Shown here one piece after another: positions 33,585 to 41,950 of a stretch of DNA of 64,000 nt. How positions within the stretch are numbered: position 1 is the stretch's first letter; the number at the start of each line of letters is the position of its first letter. The DNA is from Streptomyces sp. TG1A-60. Its GTDB lineage: Bacteria; Actinomycetota; Actinomycetes; Streptomycetales; Streptomycetaceae. The stretch spans positions 496,001 to 560,000 of the forward strand of contig NZ_CP147520.1 in the NCBI RefSeq assembly GCF_037201975.1, written 5' to 3'. Below the pieces are notes generated by a model. It ran no database searches. It saw nothing but the letters and a program-made list of their open reading frames with translations, and was not told the origin of the DNA. Made by a program: the position numbers and the translations under genes.

Positions 33585-35287
33585 CGGGTTCTGTCGACGA
33601 TCTTGTGATCCGGACGGTTGAACGGGTCGTGCCGACTGTTCGCGATCATGCATCGCGTGCTCTCGTGATGTGCTCTTGGAGCTGTTTCCGCACCTGTCCG
33701 CGCTGCTGATCGAGGAGGTCGAACGACGGCCGGAAAAGGTGGTGTTGAGGACGCGGGTGCGGGCCACGACTGGGGCCTGCCGGTGCGGCCAGAGGTCGTC
33801 TCGGGTGCACGGTCGGTACGTACGGAGGTTGCGCGATGTCGCCGTTGGCGGGCTCGGCGTGGTGATCGAGTTGTGCGTGCGCCGATTCCGCTGCGAGAAC
33901 CCTGACTGCACAGCGGTGACGTTCGCCGAACAGATCGCGGGGCTGACCACCCCGCACAGTCGCTATAGCCCGCTGCTGCGTGGGGTGTTAACGCGGGTCG
34001 GGCTGGCGCTGGCCGGCAGGGCAGGAGTCCGACTCGCGGCCGCGGCCGGTATCACCGTGGGCAAGGACACGCTGCTGCGGCTGGTCAGAGCCCTGCCCGA
34101 CCCGGAGATCGGCCAGGTGGAGGTACTCGGTGTCGACGACTTCGCCTTCCGTAAAGGCCGCCACTACGGCACTGTGCTCATCGACATGGCCACCCACCGT
34201 CCACTGCACCTCTACGACGGACGTGAGGGAGAGGACCTGGCTGCCTGGCTCCGCGGTCACCCTGAGGTGAAGGTCATCTGCCGTGACCGTTCCGGCGGAT
34301 ACGCGGAAGGTGCACGGGCCGGGGCACCGCAGGCCGAGCAGGTCGCTGATCGCTATCACCTGTGGGCCAACCTCGGACAGGCGGTCGAGAAGTCGGTGAA
34401 CGCCCATCGTTCCCGCCTGACCGAACCAGTTCCCGCAACTGACGGTAACTCCGATGCCCTGGAGGCGGAGCCCGAGAAGGTCCAGCCATCGACGGAGCTG
34501 AAGATCGTGACTCGATTGCGTGAGCAGCATGCCGCCGCCCACGAACTGTGGGAGAAGGGCATGTCCAAGGCGGCGATCGGCCGGAAACTCGGGCTGCACC
34601 AAGCCACCGTCCGCAAGCTGGTCAACGCCCGCTCCGCGGACGAAGTCGTCGCCAAGAGCCTGCAACGGGCGCATATCGTCGATCCGTACGTCGGCCACCT
34701 GCACCGGCGCTGGAACGAAGGTGTCAGAAACGCCGCCCAGCTCTACCGCGAGATCCAACAACTGGGCTATCCAGGTGGCGAGTTGGCCGTCCAGCGTCAT
34801 CTGCGGCGCTACCGAACCGGGCGCGGACATGCACCCGTCCCCGGCCCCAAGCCGCCATCGGTCCGCGAGGTCACCTCCTGGATCATGACCCACCCCGAGC
34901 ACCTGCGGGACGAGGACGCCGACAAGCTCCACCGCCTACGCAAACGGGATCCCGAGCTCGACCGGCTCACCCTCCACGTCAGGAAGTTCGCCGCGATGAT
35001 GACCGGACGCCACGGCGACCGCCTCGAAGACTGGATCACCAACGCTGAGCAAGACACGCTGACCCCGCTCGCGGGCTTCGCCCGCAACCTCCGCCGCGAC
35101 TTCGACGCCGTCCGCAACGGACTGTCCCTGCCACACAGTTCCGGCACCGTCGAAGGCAACATCAACCGGCTGAAGATGCTGAAACGCCAGATGTTCGGCA
35201 GGGCCAGCCTCGATCTCCTACGCAAACGCGTCCTACTCGCACGGTGAGTCTGAACCGTCCGGATCACAAGATCGTCGACAGAACCCG
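33585..35287 (+). mobile_element. ISL3-family insertion sequence nested in IS256
   Basis: 1703-bp element with 35-bp perfect terminal inverted repeats, 33585-33619 (CGGGTTCTGTCGACGATCTT...) and 35253-35287. GATC at 33581-33584 and at 35288-35291 is a duplicated target. ISL3 elements usually make 8-bp duplications; the palindromic target GGATCC makes the true size ambiguous. One transposase gene. Confidence 0.9.
33670..35247 (+). CDS. ISL3-family transposase
   Basis: 525-aa transposase. An N-terminal zinc-finger region (CRCGQRSSRVHGRYVRRL, CENPDC) precedes a DDE domain with LGVDDFAFRKGRHYGT, VICRDRSGGYAEGA and HSSGTVEGNINRLKMLKRQMFGR. A helix-turn-helix lies in the middle (MSKAAIGRKLGLHQATVRKLV). 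The GTG at 33670 is the annotated start. All catalytic residues are present; probably active, given intact ends. Confidence 0.9.
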   Translation: MLLELFPHLSALLIEEVERRPEKVVLRTRVRATTGACRCGQRSSRVHGRYVRRLRDVAVGGLGVVIELCVRRFRCENPDCTAVTFAEQIAGLTTPHSRYSPLLRGVLTRVGLALAGRAGVRLAAAAGITVGKDTLLRLVRALPDPEIGQVEVLGVDDFAFRKGRHYGTVLIDMATHRPLHLYDGREGEDLAAWLRGHPEVKVICRDRSGGYAEGARAGAPQAEQVADRYHLWANLGQAVEKSVNAHRSRLTEPVPATDGNSDALEAEPEKVQPSTELKIVTRLREQHAAAHELWEKGMSKAAIGRKLGLHQATVRKLVNARSADEVVAKSLQRAHIVDPYVGHLHRRWNEGVRNAAQLYREIQQLGYPGGELAVQRHLRRYRTGRGHAPVPGPKPPSVREVTSWIMTHPEHLRDEDADKLHRLRKRDPELDRLTLHVRKFAAMMTGRHGDRLEDWITNAEQDTLTPLAGFARNLRRDFDAVRNGLSLPHSSGTVEGNINRLKMLKRQMFGRASLDLLRKRVLLAR

Positions 35288-35996
35288 GATCCGGGACGGG
35301 CAGGTGGCGAACCGTCCGATCTACGTCGTCATGGCCGTGACCGCCGAGGGCCACCGCGACATCCTGGGGATCTGGGCAGGCGACGGGGGCGAGGGCGCGA
35401 AGTACTGGCTGAGCGTGTTCACGGACCTGAAGAACAGGGGCGTCGACGATGTCCTGATGCTGGTCTGCGACGGACTGAAGGGCCTGCCCGAGGCGGTGGA
35501 GGCCGTCTGGCCTCGAACGATTGTGCAGACCTGCGTCGTTCACCTGCTGCGGAACTCCTCCCGGCACGCGGCCCGCCAGGACTGGGACAAGATCGCCAAG
35601 GCGTTGAAGCCCGTCTACACGGCACCGAACGAGAACGCCGCGACCGAGCGGTTCAGCGAGTTCCAGGAAGCCTGGGGCAAGAAGTACCCGGCGGTCATCC
35701 GGCTCTGGGAGAACGCCTGGGCCGAGTTCGTGCCCTTCCTCTCCTTCGACGTCGAGATCCGCAAGGTCATCTGCTCGACGAATGCGATCGAGTCCGTCAA
35801 CGCCCGCATCCGCAAGGCCGTTCGCGCCCGCGGCCACTTTCCCAACGAGGCCGCGGCCATGAAGTGCGTCTACATGGCGCTGATGAGCCTGGACCCGACC
35901 GGCAAGGGCCGCAAGCGATGGACCATGCGCTGGAAGGCGCCCCTGAACGCCTTCCAGATCGCCTTCGAAGGCCGGCTCACCCCGGCCGCCAACTGA
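35288..35996 (+). pseudogene. IS256 transposase, C-terminal part
   Basis: From RDGQVANRPIYVVMAV the IS256 protein continues with the second Asp (LMLVCDGLKG) and Glu (TNAIESVNARIRKAVRARGHF) to a TGA at 35996. Removing the ISL3 and one GATC joins it in frame to codon 191 at 33584. Confidence 0.88.
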
Positions 35997-36109
35997 CCCC
36001 TACAAAAACTGGATCAGCCGTCTACTGGACACACCCGTCGGATCCGCGGTTTCCGTACCTTACGGCGGACCCGGGCGGAAGATTTCAAGTCCAGTGAGAC
36101 GTTGCGATG

Positions 36110-37186
36110 CTATGAGCTCTGTGGTGCGGGTTCCCTGCGCTTGGCGGGATCGTTGGTCCACGCCTTCTGAGGTATCTCGGGTGGGGTGGGGCGGCGGCCG
36201 AAGCGTGCGGGGTGGCGGGTGTAGGCCGCGGCCAGGGTGACGGCTCTTTGGTCGCGGACCTCCTCGGCGGTGCCGAAGTGGACGCTGGCCGGCGTGTGCC
36301 AGCCGATGCCCGAGTGCCGGTGCTCATGGTTGTAGTACGACGTGAACGCCTCGAACCATTCGCGTGCGTGCGCCAGGGAGTCGAACCGTTCGGGGTAGTC
36401 GGACATGTACTTGGTGGTCTTGAACTGGGCCTCGCTGTAGGGGTTGTCGTTGGAGACCTTCGGCCGCGAGTGGCTTCGGGTGACACCGAGGTCGATCAGC
36501 AGCTGCGAGACCTTCTTGGACGTCATGGAGGTGCCCCGGTCGGCGTGGACCGCCTCGGGCACGATGCCGCCCAGTTCGATGGTCTCGCGGATCAACTCCT
36601 CGGCCCGCTCGGCTGATTCGGCGCGCTCCACGGTGTGACCGACGATGTAGCGGCTGAAGATGTCGATGACGACGTAGGCGTGGTACCAGATGCCCCTGGC
36701 CGGTCCGGCCACCTTGGTGATGTCCCAGGTGAAGACCTGCGAGGGGGCGGTGGCGACCAGCTCGGGCACGGTCTTGGCCGGGTGGGTGGCCTGACGGCGG
36801 CGCTCGCCGGCCTGGCCCTTCTCGCGCAGGATCCGGTACATCGTGGAGATGGAGCAGTGATAGCGGCCCGCGTCCAGCTCACGGGCCCAGATCTGCGCGG
36901 GCGGCAGCTCCGCGTACTCGGCGCTGTTCATCAACTCCAGTACCGCTGCGCGTTCTTCACCGGTCAGAGCCGAGGGCTGCACCTGGGCCTGGGAGCGGGG
37001 TCTGCGGGGCGCCGGGGGCTTCAGCCCGCGGTAGTGGGTGGCCCTGGACCGGCCGGTCAGCCGGAACGCGGCCGTGATGCCCACCTGGACTTCGACGCCG
37101 GTGAACGCGGTGTCCACGACGGGATCGGCCGTGTGCTTCAGTCCGCGCTCTCGGAGATCATTTCCAAGAGCGCGGAAGCTTTTCCC
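36110..37186 (-). CDS. IS3-family transposase OrfB
   Basis: The catalytic part of an IS3 transposase, entered by a -1 frameshift from orfA at a GGGAAAA heptamer (37180-37186) rather than from its own start. It has an HTH_21 segment (CSISTMYRILREKGQ) and an rve integrase core: FTWDITKVAG, VHADRGTSMTSKKV, NDNPYSEAQFKTTKY, that is the DDE triad. Complete to the stop at 36110, but without the N-terminal half of OrfA it is unlikely to work. Confidence 0.8.
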   Translation of the reverse strand, partial: GKSFRALGNDLRERGLKHTADPVVDTAFTGVEVQVGITAAFRLTGRSRATHYRGLKPPAPRRPRSQAQVQPSALTGEERAAVLELMNSAEYAELPPAQIWARELDAGRYHCSISTMYRILREKGQAGERRRQATHPAKTVPELVATAPSQVFTWDITKVAGPARGIWYHAYVVIDIFSRYIVGHTVERAESAERAEELIRETIELGGIVPEAVHADRGTSMTSKKVSQLLIDLGVTRSHSRPKVSNDNPYSEAQFKTTKYMSDYPERFDSLAHAREWFEAFTSYYNHEHRHSGIGWHTPASVHFGTAEEVRDQRAVTLAAAYTRHPARFGRRPTPPEIPQKAWTNDPAKRREPAPQSS

Positions 37187-37417
37187 ATCACCTCGAGTGC
37201 GGCCTTGTTCCGGGCCAAGTCCTTCTGCAGCCGCTCCACCTGCTGGCGCAGCTTCTCGTTCTCCACCTCCGCGGCGGACTTCTTCGCACGGGCCGGGCTG
37301 GTCCGGCGGTCGACCAGGCTTTTCAGGGCCCCGGCATCCCGGGCGGCCCGCCACTCCTTGACGTGCGAGTGGTAGAGCCGTTCCCGGCGCAGGACCGCAC
37401 CCTTTTCATTCCTGGGC
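37138..37417 (-). pseudogene. IS3 OrfA, C-terminal part
   Basis: Reads RNEKGAVLRRERLYHSHV, then KEWRAARDAG, a leucine-zipper stretch (AEVENEKLRQQVERLQKDLARNKAALEVMGKA) and ESAD before a stop at 37138. The helix-turn-helix N-terminus lies beyond the ISKra4 boundary and is lost. Confidence 0.78.
37180..37186 (-). other. Programmed -1 frameshift heptamer
   Basis: GGGAAAA (read on the - strand) fits the X XXY YYZ slippery rule with the OrfA frame G GGA AAA. The OrfB frame is the -1 frame here. This is how IS3 elements make the OrfAB fusion transposase. Confidence 0.7.
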
Positions 37418-37551
37418 GGGTGCAGATCTTGTGGGGGTGCCTCGTTGGGGTGATTCGCAGGGGTTCGGGATGTGCCGGTGTGGGGCGGTCTCTACCGTCG
37501 GCGAGGTGAGCTGGCCGTGGGTGCGGGCACCGGGTGAGGCGGGGTGGTGTG

Positions 37552-38034
37552 GTGCCGTCGTTGATGGCCGCGTTGGATGCCAGAGAGAGTGAATGCCGGG
37601 CCAGAATCGCGGGGTTGCGCAAGCAGATCACGGAGCTTTCCGAAGCGTTGTCCCAGGCGGAAGGCGAACTGTCCCGGCTGCAGATCACGCGGGAGACGGT
37701 GGAGCAGGTGCTGGCCGACGGTCCGGTAGCCGCGTGTGATGCCTCCGTGCCGGCAGTGTCCGGGCCGGTCGACGTTGCCGCGGCACTGCTGGCCGCCGAG
37801 GCCGCGGGCGATGTGACGGTGATGTCGCCGGACTACCAGCGGATCACCGCGCTGTTCGCGACGTCGGGGTCGGCGTGGCGGTGCAAGGAGGTGTGCGTGG
37901 AGCTGGGGCTTCAGAGCGAGGCCCGTCACGTGGAGGGCATGCGCTCGAAGCTGAAGCGCCTGGTGGAACGCGGGATCCTCGCCGAGATCGCGCCGGGGCT
38001 GTTCAGGGTGGACGGACGGGAGTTGGGCTGGTGA
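37552..38034 (+). CDS. ISKra4 first gene: coiled coil plus winged helix
   Basis: 160-aa protein. GTG at 37552 (VPSLMAALDARESECRARIAGL) is chosen by resemblance to the IS5 passenger start; an upstream GTG at 37534 is possible. Residues 5-50 are coiled coil (LSEALSQAEGELSRLQITRE); the C-terminal 70 residues look like a winged helix (TALFATSGSAWRCKEVCVELGLQ, KLKRLVERGILAEIAPGLFRVDG). The stop overlaps the transposase start (GTGA), implying coupled expression. Role unknown; could repress or assist the transposase. Confidence 0.78.
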   Translation: MPSLMAALDARESECRARIAGLRKQITELSEALSQAEGELSRLQITRETVEQVLADGPVAACDASVPAVSGPVDVAAALLAAEAAGDVTVMSPDYQRITALFATSGSAWRCKEVCVELGLQSEARHVEGMRSKLKRLVERGILAEIAPGLFRVDGRELGW

Positions 38035-39554
38035 GCGCCGTCCCGGAGACCGGCCCTCTGGCGGTGGCCGAGCTCGCGTTCGCCGCCTCCCGCGGCCTGT
38101 TCGAGCAGGTCGCCACGGATCTGACGTCGCCGGACGCCGCCGCGTTGACGCATTCAGGGCTGGAGGACCTGCTCGCGGCGCGGATGCGCGAGGTGACCCG
38201 GCAGCTGTTCCAGGACCATCTGGATCTGCGCGCGGTGCGCGAGCAGCGGGCCGATCCGGTGGTCGATGCGGCCGGTGTCGAGCGCACCCGGATCGAGCGG
38301 GGCCGGAGGCGGATCCTGGCCACGGTGTTCGGGAAGGTCACAACGACCCGGATCGCCTACCGAGCCACCGGCTCGGCCGATCTGCACCTGTCCGACGCCG
38401 CACTGAACATGCCTGCCGGGATGCACAGCCTGGGGCTGGCCCGGCTCGCCGCGACCGAGTCCGCCCGCGGCTCCTTCGCCGAGGCGGTCGACCGCGTCAA
38501 CGTGCTGACCGGCGCCGGCATCGGCCACCGGCAGGTCCAGGAACTCGCCGTGGCCGCCGCGGCCGACATCGACGCGTTCTACCAGGCCCTGGTGCCCGAG
38601 CCGTGCACCGACGCCACGCTGCTGGTGCTGTCCACCGACGGCAAGGGCGTGGTGATAAGGCCCGAGGCGCTGCGCGAAGCCACCGCGAAAGCCGCCGCAG
38701 CCAAAAACGGCAACAAGATGGCGACCAGGCTCGCGCCCGGCGAGAAGAACGGCCGCAAACGGATGGCCACCCTGGGCACCGTCTACGACGCCGAGCCCGC
38801 CGTCCGCGGCATCGACGACATCATCACCGACCCCGCCGACCCCGTGAAGGAGCGTCGCCCGGGCCCGAAAGCCAGGTCCAAGTGGCTGTGCGGCTCGGTG
38901 AACGACACCGCCGAGCAGGTCATCACCGCGGTGTTCGACCAGGCCGAAGCCCGCGACCCCGAGCACCGCCGGACCTGGGTCGTGCTGGTCGACGGCGCCC
39001 GGCATCAGCTCGACCTCATCCGAGCCGAGGCCGGACGCCGGAACGTCACCGTGCACATCGTCATCGACATCATCCACGTGCTCGCATACCTGTGGGGCGC
39101 CGCGCACTGCCTGCACCCGGCCGGCGACCTCGCAGCCGAGACCTGGGTCGCCGGACACGCCCGGACCATCCTGGCCGGAGGCTCCGAGCAGGCCGCGGCC
39201 ACGATCAGCGCCGCCGCCGACGATGCCGGGCTCAGGCCCGGCTCGCGCAAGGGCATCGACGACGCCGTCGGCTACCTGAAGAACAAGGCCGCCTGCCTGC
39301 GCTACGACACCGCGCTGAGCGAAGGCTTCCCGATCGCCACCGGGATCATCGAGGGGGCGTGCCGCCACCTGGTCAAAGACCGCCTCGACATCACCGGAGC
39401 CCGCTGGGGCCTCCCCGGCGCCGAAGCCGTCCTGAAACTCCGTGCCCTGCGCAGCAACGGCGACTTCGACACCTACTGGGCCTGGCACGAGACACAGGAG
39501 TTCACGCGCAACCACCAGGCCCGATACCGCGACACGCTCATACCAGCAGCTTGA
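38031..39554 (+). CDS. ISKra4-family transposase
   Basis: 507-aa transposase, GTG 38031. It has the UPF0236/ISKra4 features: GRRRILATVFGKVTTTRIAYRA, TDGKGVVIRPEAL (first Asp), VVLVDGARHQLDL (second Asp) and IIEGACRHLVKDRLDITGARWGLPGAEAVLKLRAL with the Glu and the Arg-rich C-terminal motif. Catalytic residues appear intact; likely functional. Confidence 0.9.
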   Translation: MSAVPETGPLAVAELAFAASRGLFEQVATDLTSPDAAALTHSGLEDLLAARMREVTRQLFQDHLDLRAVREQRADPVVDAAGVERTRIERGRRRILATVFGKVTTTRIAYRATGSADLHLSDAALNMPAGMHSLGLARLAATESARGSFAEAVDRVNVLTGAGIGHRQVQELAVAAAADIDAFYQALVPEPCTDATLLVLSTDGKGVVIRPEALREATAKAAAAKNGNKMATRLAPGEKNGRKRMATLGTVYDAEPAVRGIDDIITDPADPVKERRPGPKARSKWLCGSVNDTAEQVITAVFDQAEARDPEHRRTWVVLVDGARHQLDLIRAEAGRRNVTVHIVIDIIHVLAYLWGAAHCLHPAGDLAAETWVAGHARTILAGGSEQAAATISAAADDAGLRPGSRKGIDDAVGYLKNKAACLRYDTALSEGFPIATGIIEGACRHLVKDRLDITGARWGLPGAEAVLKLRALRSNGDFDTYWAWHETQEFTRNHQARYRDTLIPAA

Positions 39555-39596
39555 TCGCCAGAACCCTCATTGGATCTGCACCCTACCGAGACCGGC

Positions 39597-40625
39597 TCAG
39601 CCGTCGGGCGTTCTCTCGACGAAGCGCTCGACGTCCGCTGCGGTCGGCCGGAGCAGTCCGTCGCGTACGGCGAGGGCCGTGGCCTCGGCCCGGGAGGCGG
39701 CGCCGGTCTTGCGCAGCAGGTGCTCAACGTGGGTGTGCACCGTGCGCGGGGACAGGAACAGCGCCTGGGCGATGGCCTGGTTGGTCTGGCCGGTGGCCGC
39801 CCGGGTGAGCACCTCCAGTTCGCGCGGGCTGAGTCCGTACGGCAGCGGGGCGGGTGCCTCGTGCACGAGGACCGCGCGGCGTACGACGGCCGTGCCGAGG
39901 GTGTGGCGACGGAGGGTGACGCGGTACCAGTCGTGCCCGACGGGCCAGAGGAGACGCAGCCGTGCGCCGTGGGAGTCGGCGAAGGCGCGCGCCAGGAGGC
40001 GGAACTCGGTGTCCCGAAGGACCGCGGCGGGCTCCCGGCCGGGGAGTTCGACGGTCTCGTCGGCGACGACCAGGCTCGCTCCGCCCTCCGCCGGGAGGTC
40101 GTGGAGGTCGCCCGCGTGTGCGGCGGGGTCGGCGAGGACGCCCAGGGCCGGCAGGAGAGAGGCGAGGAGATGGCGGGTGGCGGTGTCGTAGGCGTTCGGG
40201 GTCGCGGTGGAGAGGGTGATCAGGCCGACGAGGCGGCCGTGGTGGCGCAGGGCTCCCGTCACCGCGTCGCGTACACCCGCCGGACGTATCCGCTCGGCGT
40301 AGAACCAGCCGTCGCGGTAGCGCTCCCCCGGGTCTTCGACGTCCTCGCAGATGGAGGGCGGGATCTCGCTGCGCAGGACGTTGGCGTACCAGGGGGTCGA
40401 GACGAACTCGGCGGCCAGCGCCTCGGAGACGGCGGCGTCGTAGCCGAGGCCCGCGATCTGCACATGGGTGCCGGTGATCGGGTCGATCTCCAGGAGGGTG
40501 GCACCGTCGAGGGGCAGGGCGCGGCCGAGTTCGTGGAGGGCCTCGGCGCAGGCGGAGGCGGTGTCGCGCTCGCGGGTGAGCATGCCGATACGGGTGGCGG
40601 CAGCGATCTGGTGGTGGGTGAGCAT
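39597..40625 (-). CDS. GAF-LuxR family transcriptional regulator
   Basis: 342-aa regulator, ATG at 40625 with GGGAGG upstream. The N-terminal part (about 1-160) resembles a GAF sensor domain. A LuxR helix-turn-helix lies near the C-terminus (LSPRELEVLTRAATGQTNQAIAQALFLSPRTVHTHVEHLL). It faces away from the sugar transporter operon that begins at 40907, and is a natural candidate regulator of it (inference). The stop lies 13 bp from the ISKra4 end, so the 3' region of this gene only just escaped disruption. Confidence 0.85.
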   Translation of the reverse strand: MLTHHQIAAATRIGMLTRERDTASACAEALHELGRALPLDGATLLEIDPITGTHVQIAGLGYDAAVSEALAAEFVSTPWYANVLRSEIPPSICEDVEDPGERYRDGWFYAERIRPAGVRDAVTGALRHHGRLVGLITLSTATPNAYDTATRHLLASLLPALGVLADPAAHAGDLHDLPAEGGASLVVADETVELPGREPAAVLRDTEFRLLARAFADSHGARLRLLWPVGHDWYRVTLRRHTLGTAVVRRAVLVHEAPAPLPYGLSPRELEVLTRAATGQTNQAIAQALFLSPRTVHTHVEHLLRKTGAASRAEATALAVRDGLLRPTAADVERFVERTPDG

Positions 40626-40906
40626 GCGAGCCTCCCGGGGCCGCCCCGAGACCGGACAGGTCTTTTGGACCCTAACGATATGCGGGCGGCGACGGGTGGG
40701 CAAGGCACGCACCGATCTGTGAAGCGGACACCCGTCCACCCCGCCGTGCGGCCACGGCCGTACGCACGCCGTACGGCCACCGCTCCTCCCCCGCCCCCCG
40801 CGCTCGGTAATTGTACGGATGGTGGGCCGGGGCCTGGGGGTCTTTTCTGTTCGGCACAGCCGGATGCCCGCCGCTTCCGGGCCCACGTCGCTTGGAGATC
40901 CCCGCC

Positions 40907-41941
40907 ATGACCAGACGCCACCTTTCCGTCGCCCCGGCCTCGCGCAGGCAGTTCCTCGCCTGGTCCGCCGGAGCCCTCGCCACGACCGGACTGGCCACCG
41001 CGGGCTGTAGCGCCCCGGAGAGCGGCTCCGGCGCGGCGCAGGCCGGCGCCTCCCCCTCCGCGACCGAACTCACCAGGATCGGCCTGGACTATCCCTTCAC
41101 CCAGCTCCCGCTCTACGCCACGCTGGTGAAGCTCTCCACGGCCGCCGCGAAGAAGCACGACGCCAAGCTGCTGACGACGAGCGACGGAAGCAACGCCGAC
41201 ACCCAGGCCAGCAATCTCCGTACCTGGGTCGCGCAGAAGATGCCCGCCATCGTGTCGTTCCCGATGGTCTTCGAGGCCGCAGAGTCGATCGCCGGGGCGG
41301 CGCTGGACGCCGGCCTGATCTGGGTGACGTACGGCGGGACGCTGGAGAACCAGAGCGCCGACATCCAGTTCAGCTTCCGTGAGAGCGGCAAACTCCTCGG
41401 CGAGGCGGCGGCGAAGTGGGCCAACGACGAGCTGGGCGGGAAGGGAAAGGTGGCGTTCCTGGTAGACAACACCATCGAGCTGGGCCGGGAGCGCACGAAG
41501 GGCATGGTCGACGCGTTCACCGAGCTCGCGCCAGGCGTCGACGTGGTGGCGCAGGAGCAGGCCATCGACCCCGACACGGGGCTGTCGAAGTCCAACGCGA
41601 TCCTCGCCAAGCACCCCGATCTCAACATCGTGCTCGGGATCACGGACGCGGCGGCGTACGGCGGGTTCAAGGCGCTGCAGCAGGCCGGACGGAAGAAGGG
41701 CGACCGCAAGACGTTCGTCGGCGGCCAGGACGGCGCGACCCCCTCCCTGCTCGCCATCAAGCAGGGCACGTTCTACCGCGCGTCCTCCGCGCTCGCCCCG
41801 CAGGACATCGCCGACGCGATCGTCGGTGTGCCGCTCGCGGTCGCCGCCGGGAAGGCCGACCCGAGCGCCCAGGTACCGGTCAAGCTGGTCCAGCGCGGTG
41901 ACACGGCGGAGATCGACACGCTGCTCGCCCAGAACGGCTAG
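40907..41941 (+). CDS. Sugar ABC transporter substrate-binding lipoprotein
   Basis: 344-aa lipoprotein. Twin-Arg motif SRRQFLA (residues 12-18) and lipobox ATAG-C34 give Tat export and lipid anchoring. The fold is Peripla_BP_4, like RbsB (DYPFTQLPLYATLV... GLIWVTYGGTLENQ ... DVVAQEQAIDPDTGLSKSNAIL). RBS GGAG precedes the ATG. It delivers an unknown sugar or related solute to the ATPase and permease downstream. Ribose-like transporters of this type also carry nucleosides, autoinducer-2 or inositol; substrate not assignable. Confidence 0.88.
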   Translation: MTRRHLSVAPASRRQFLAWSAGALATTGLATAGCSAPESGSGAAQAGASPSATELTRIGLDYPFTQLPLYATLVKLSTAAAKKHDAKLLTTSDGSNADTQASNLRTWVAQKMPAIVSFPMVFEAAESIAGAALDAGLIWVTYGGTLENQSADIQFSFRESGKLLGEAAAKWANDELGGKGKVAFLVDNTIELGRERTKGMVDAFTELAPGVDVVAQEQAIDPDTGLSKSNAILAKHPDLNIVLGITDAAAYGGFKALQQAGRKKGDRKTFVGGQDGATPSLLAIKQGTFYRASSALAPQDIADAIVGVPLAVAAGKADPSAQVPVKLVQRGDTAEIDTLLAQNG

Positions 41942-41950
41942 GGCCCCGCG

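Larger units (their letters stand above)
32970..36032 (+). mobile_element. IS256-family element, interrupted by ISL3
   Basis: Ends are inferred from imperfect inverted repeats, GTGTTCAATGATCGGCGGATCC at 32970 and its near-complement ending at 36032 (about 17 of 22 positions match). The transposase gene inside is split by an ISL3. No target-site duplication is visible, suggesting a deletion or rearrangement after insertion. Confidence 0.65.
36093..37417 (-). mobile_element. IS3-family element, 5' end lost at ISKra4
   Basis: The transposase pair orfA-orfB reads leftward. The element's 3' end is near 36093 (TGAGACGTTGCGATGC, a typical IS3-type terminus); the other end is missing because the ISKra4 element begins at 37418, inside orfA. 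Confidence 0.7.
37418..39583 (+). mobile_element. ISKra4-family insertion sequence
   Basis: 2166-bp element with terminal inverted repeats beginning GGGTGCAGATC (37418-37428 and complement 39573-39583). Two overlapping genes read rightward. No target duplication: the left flank is IS3 DNA and the right flank is chromosomal DNA 13 bp before a LuxR-gene stop, so one flank was lost or rearranged. A 64-bp copy of its first gene occurs at 5283-5346. Confidence 0.82.
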
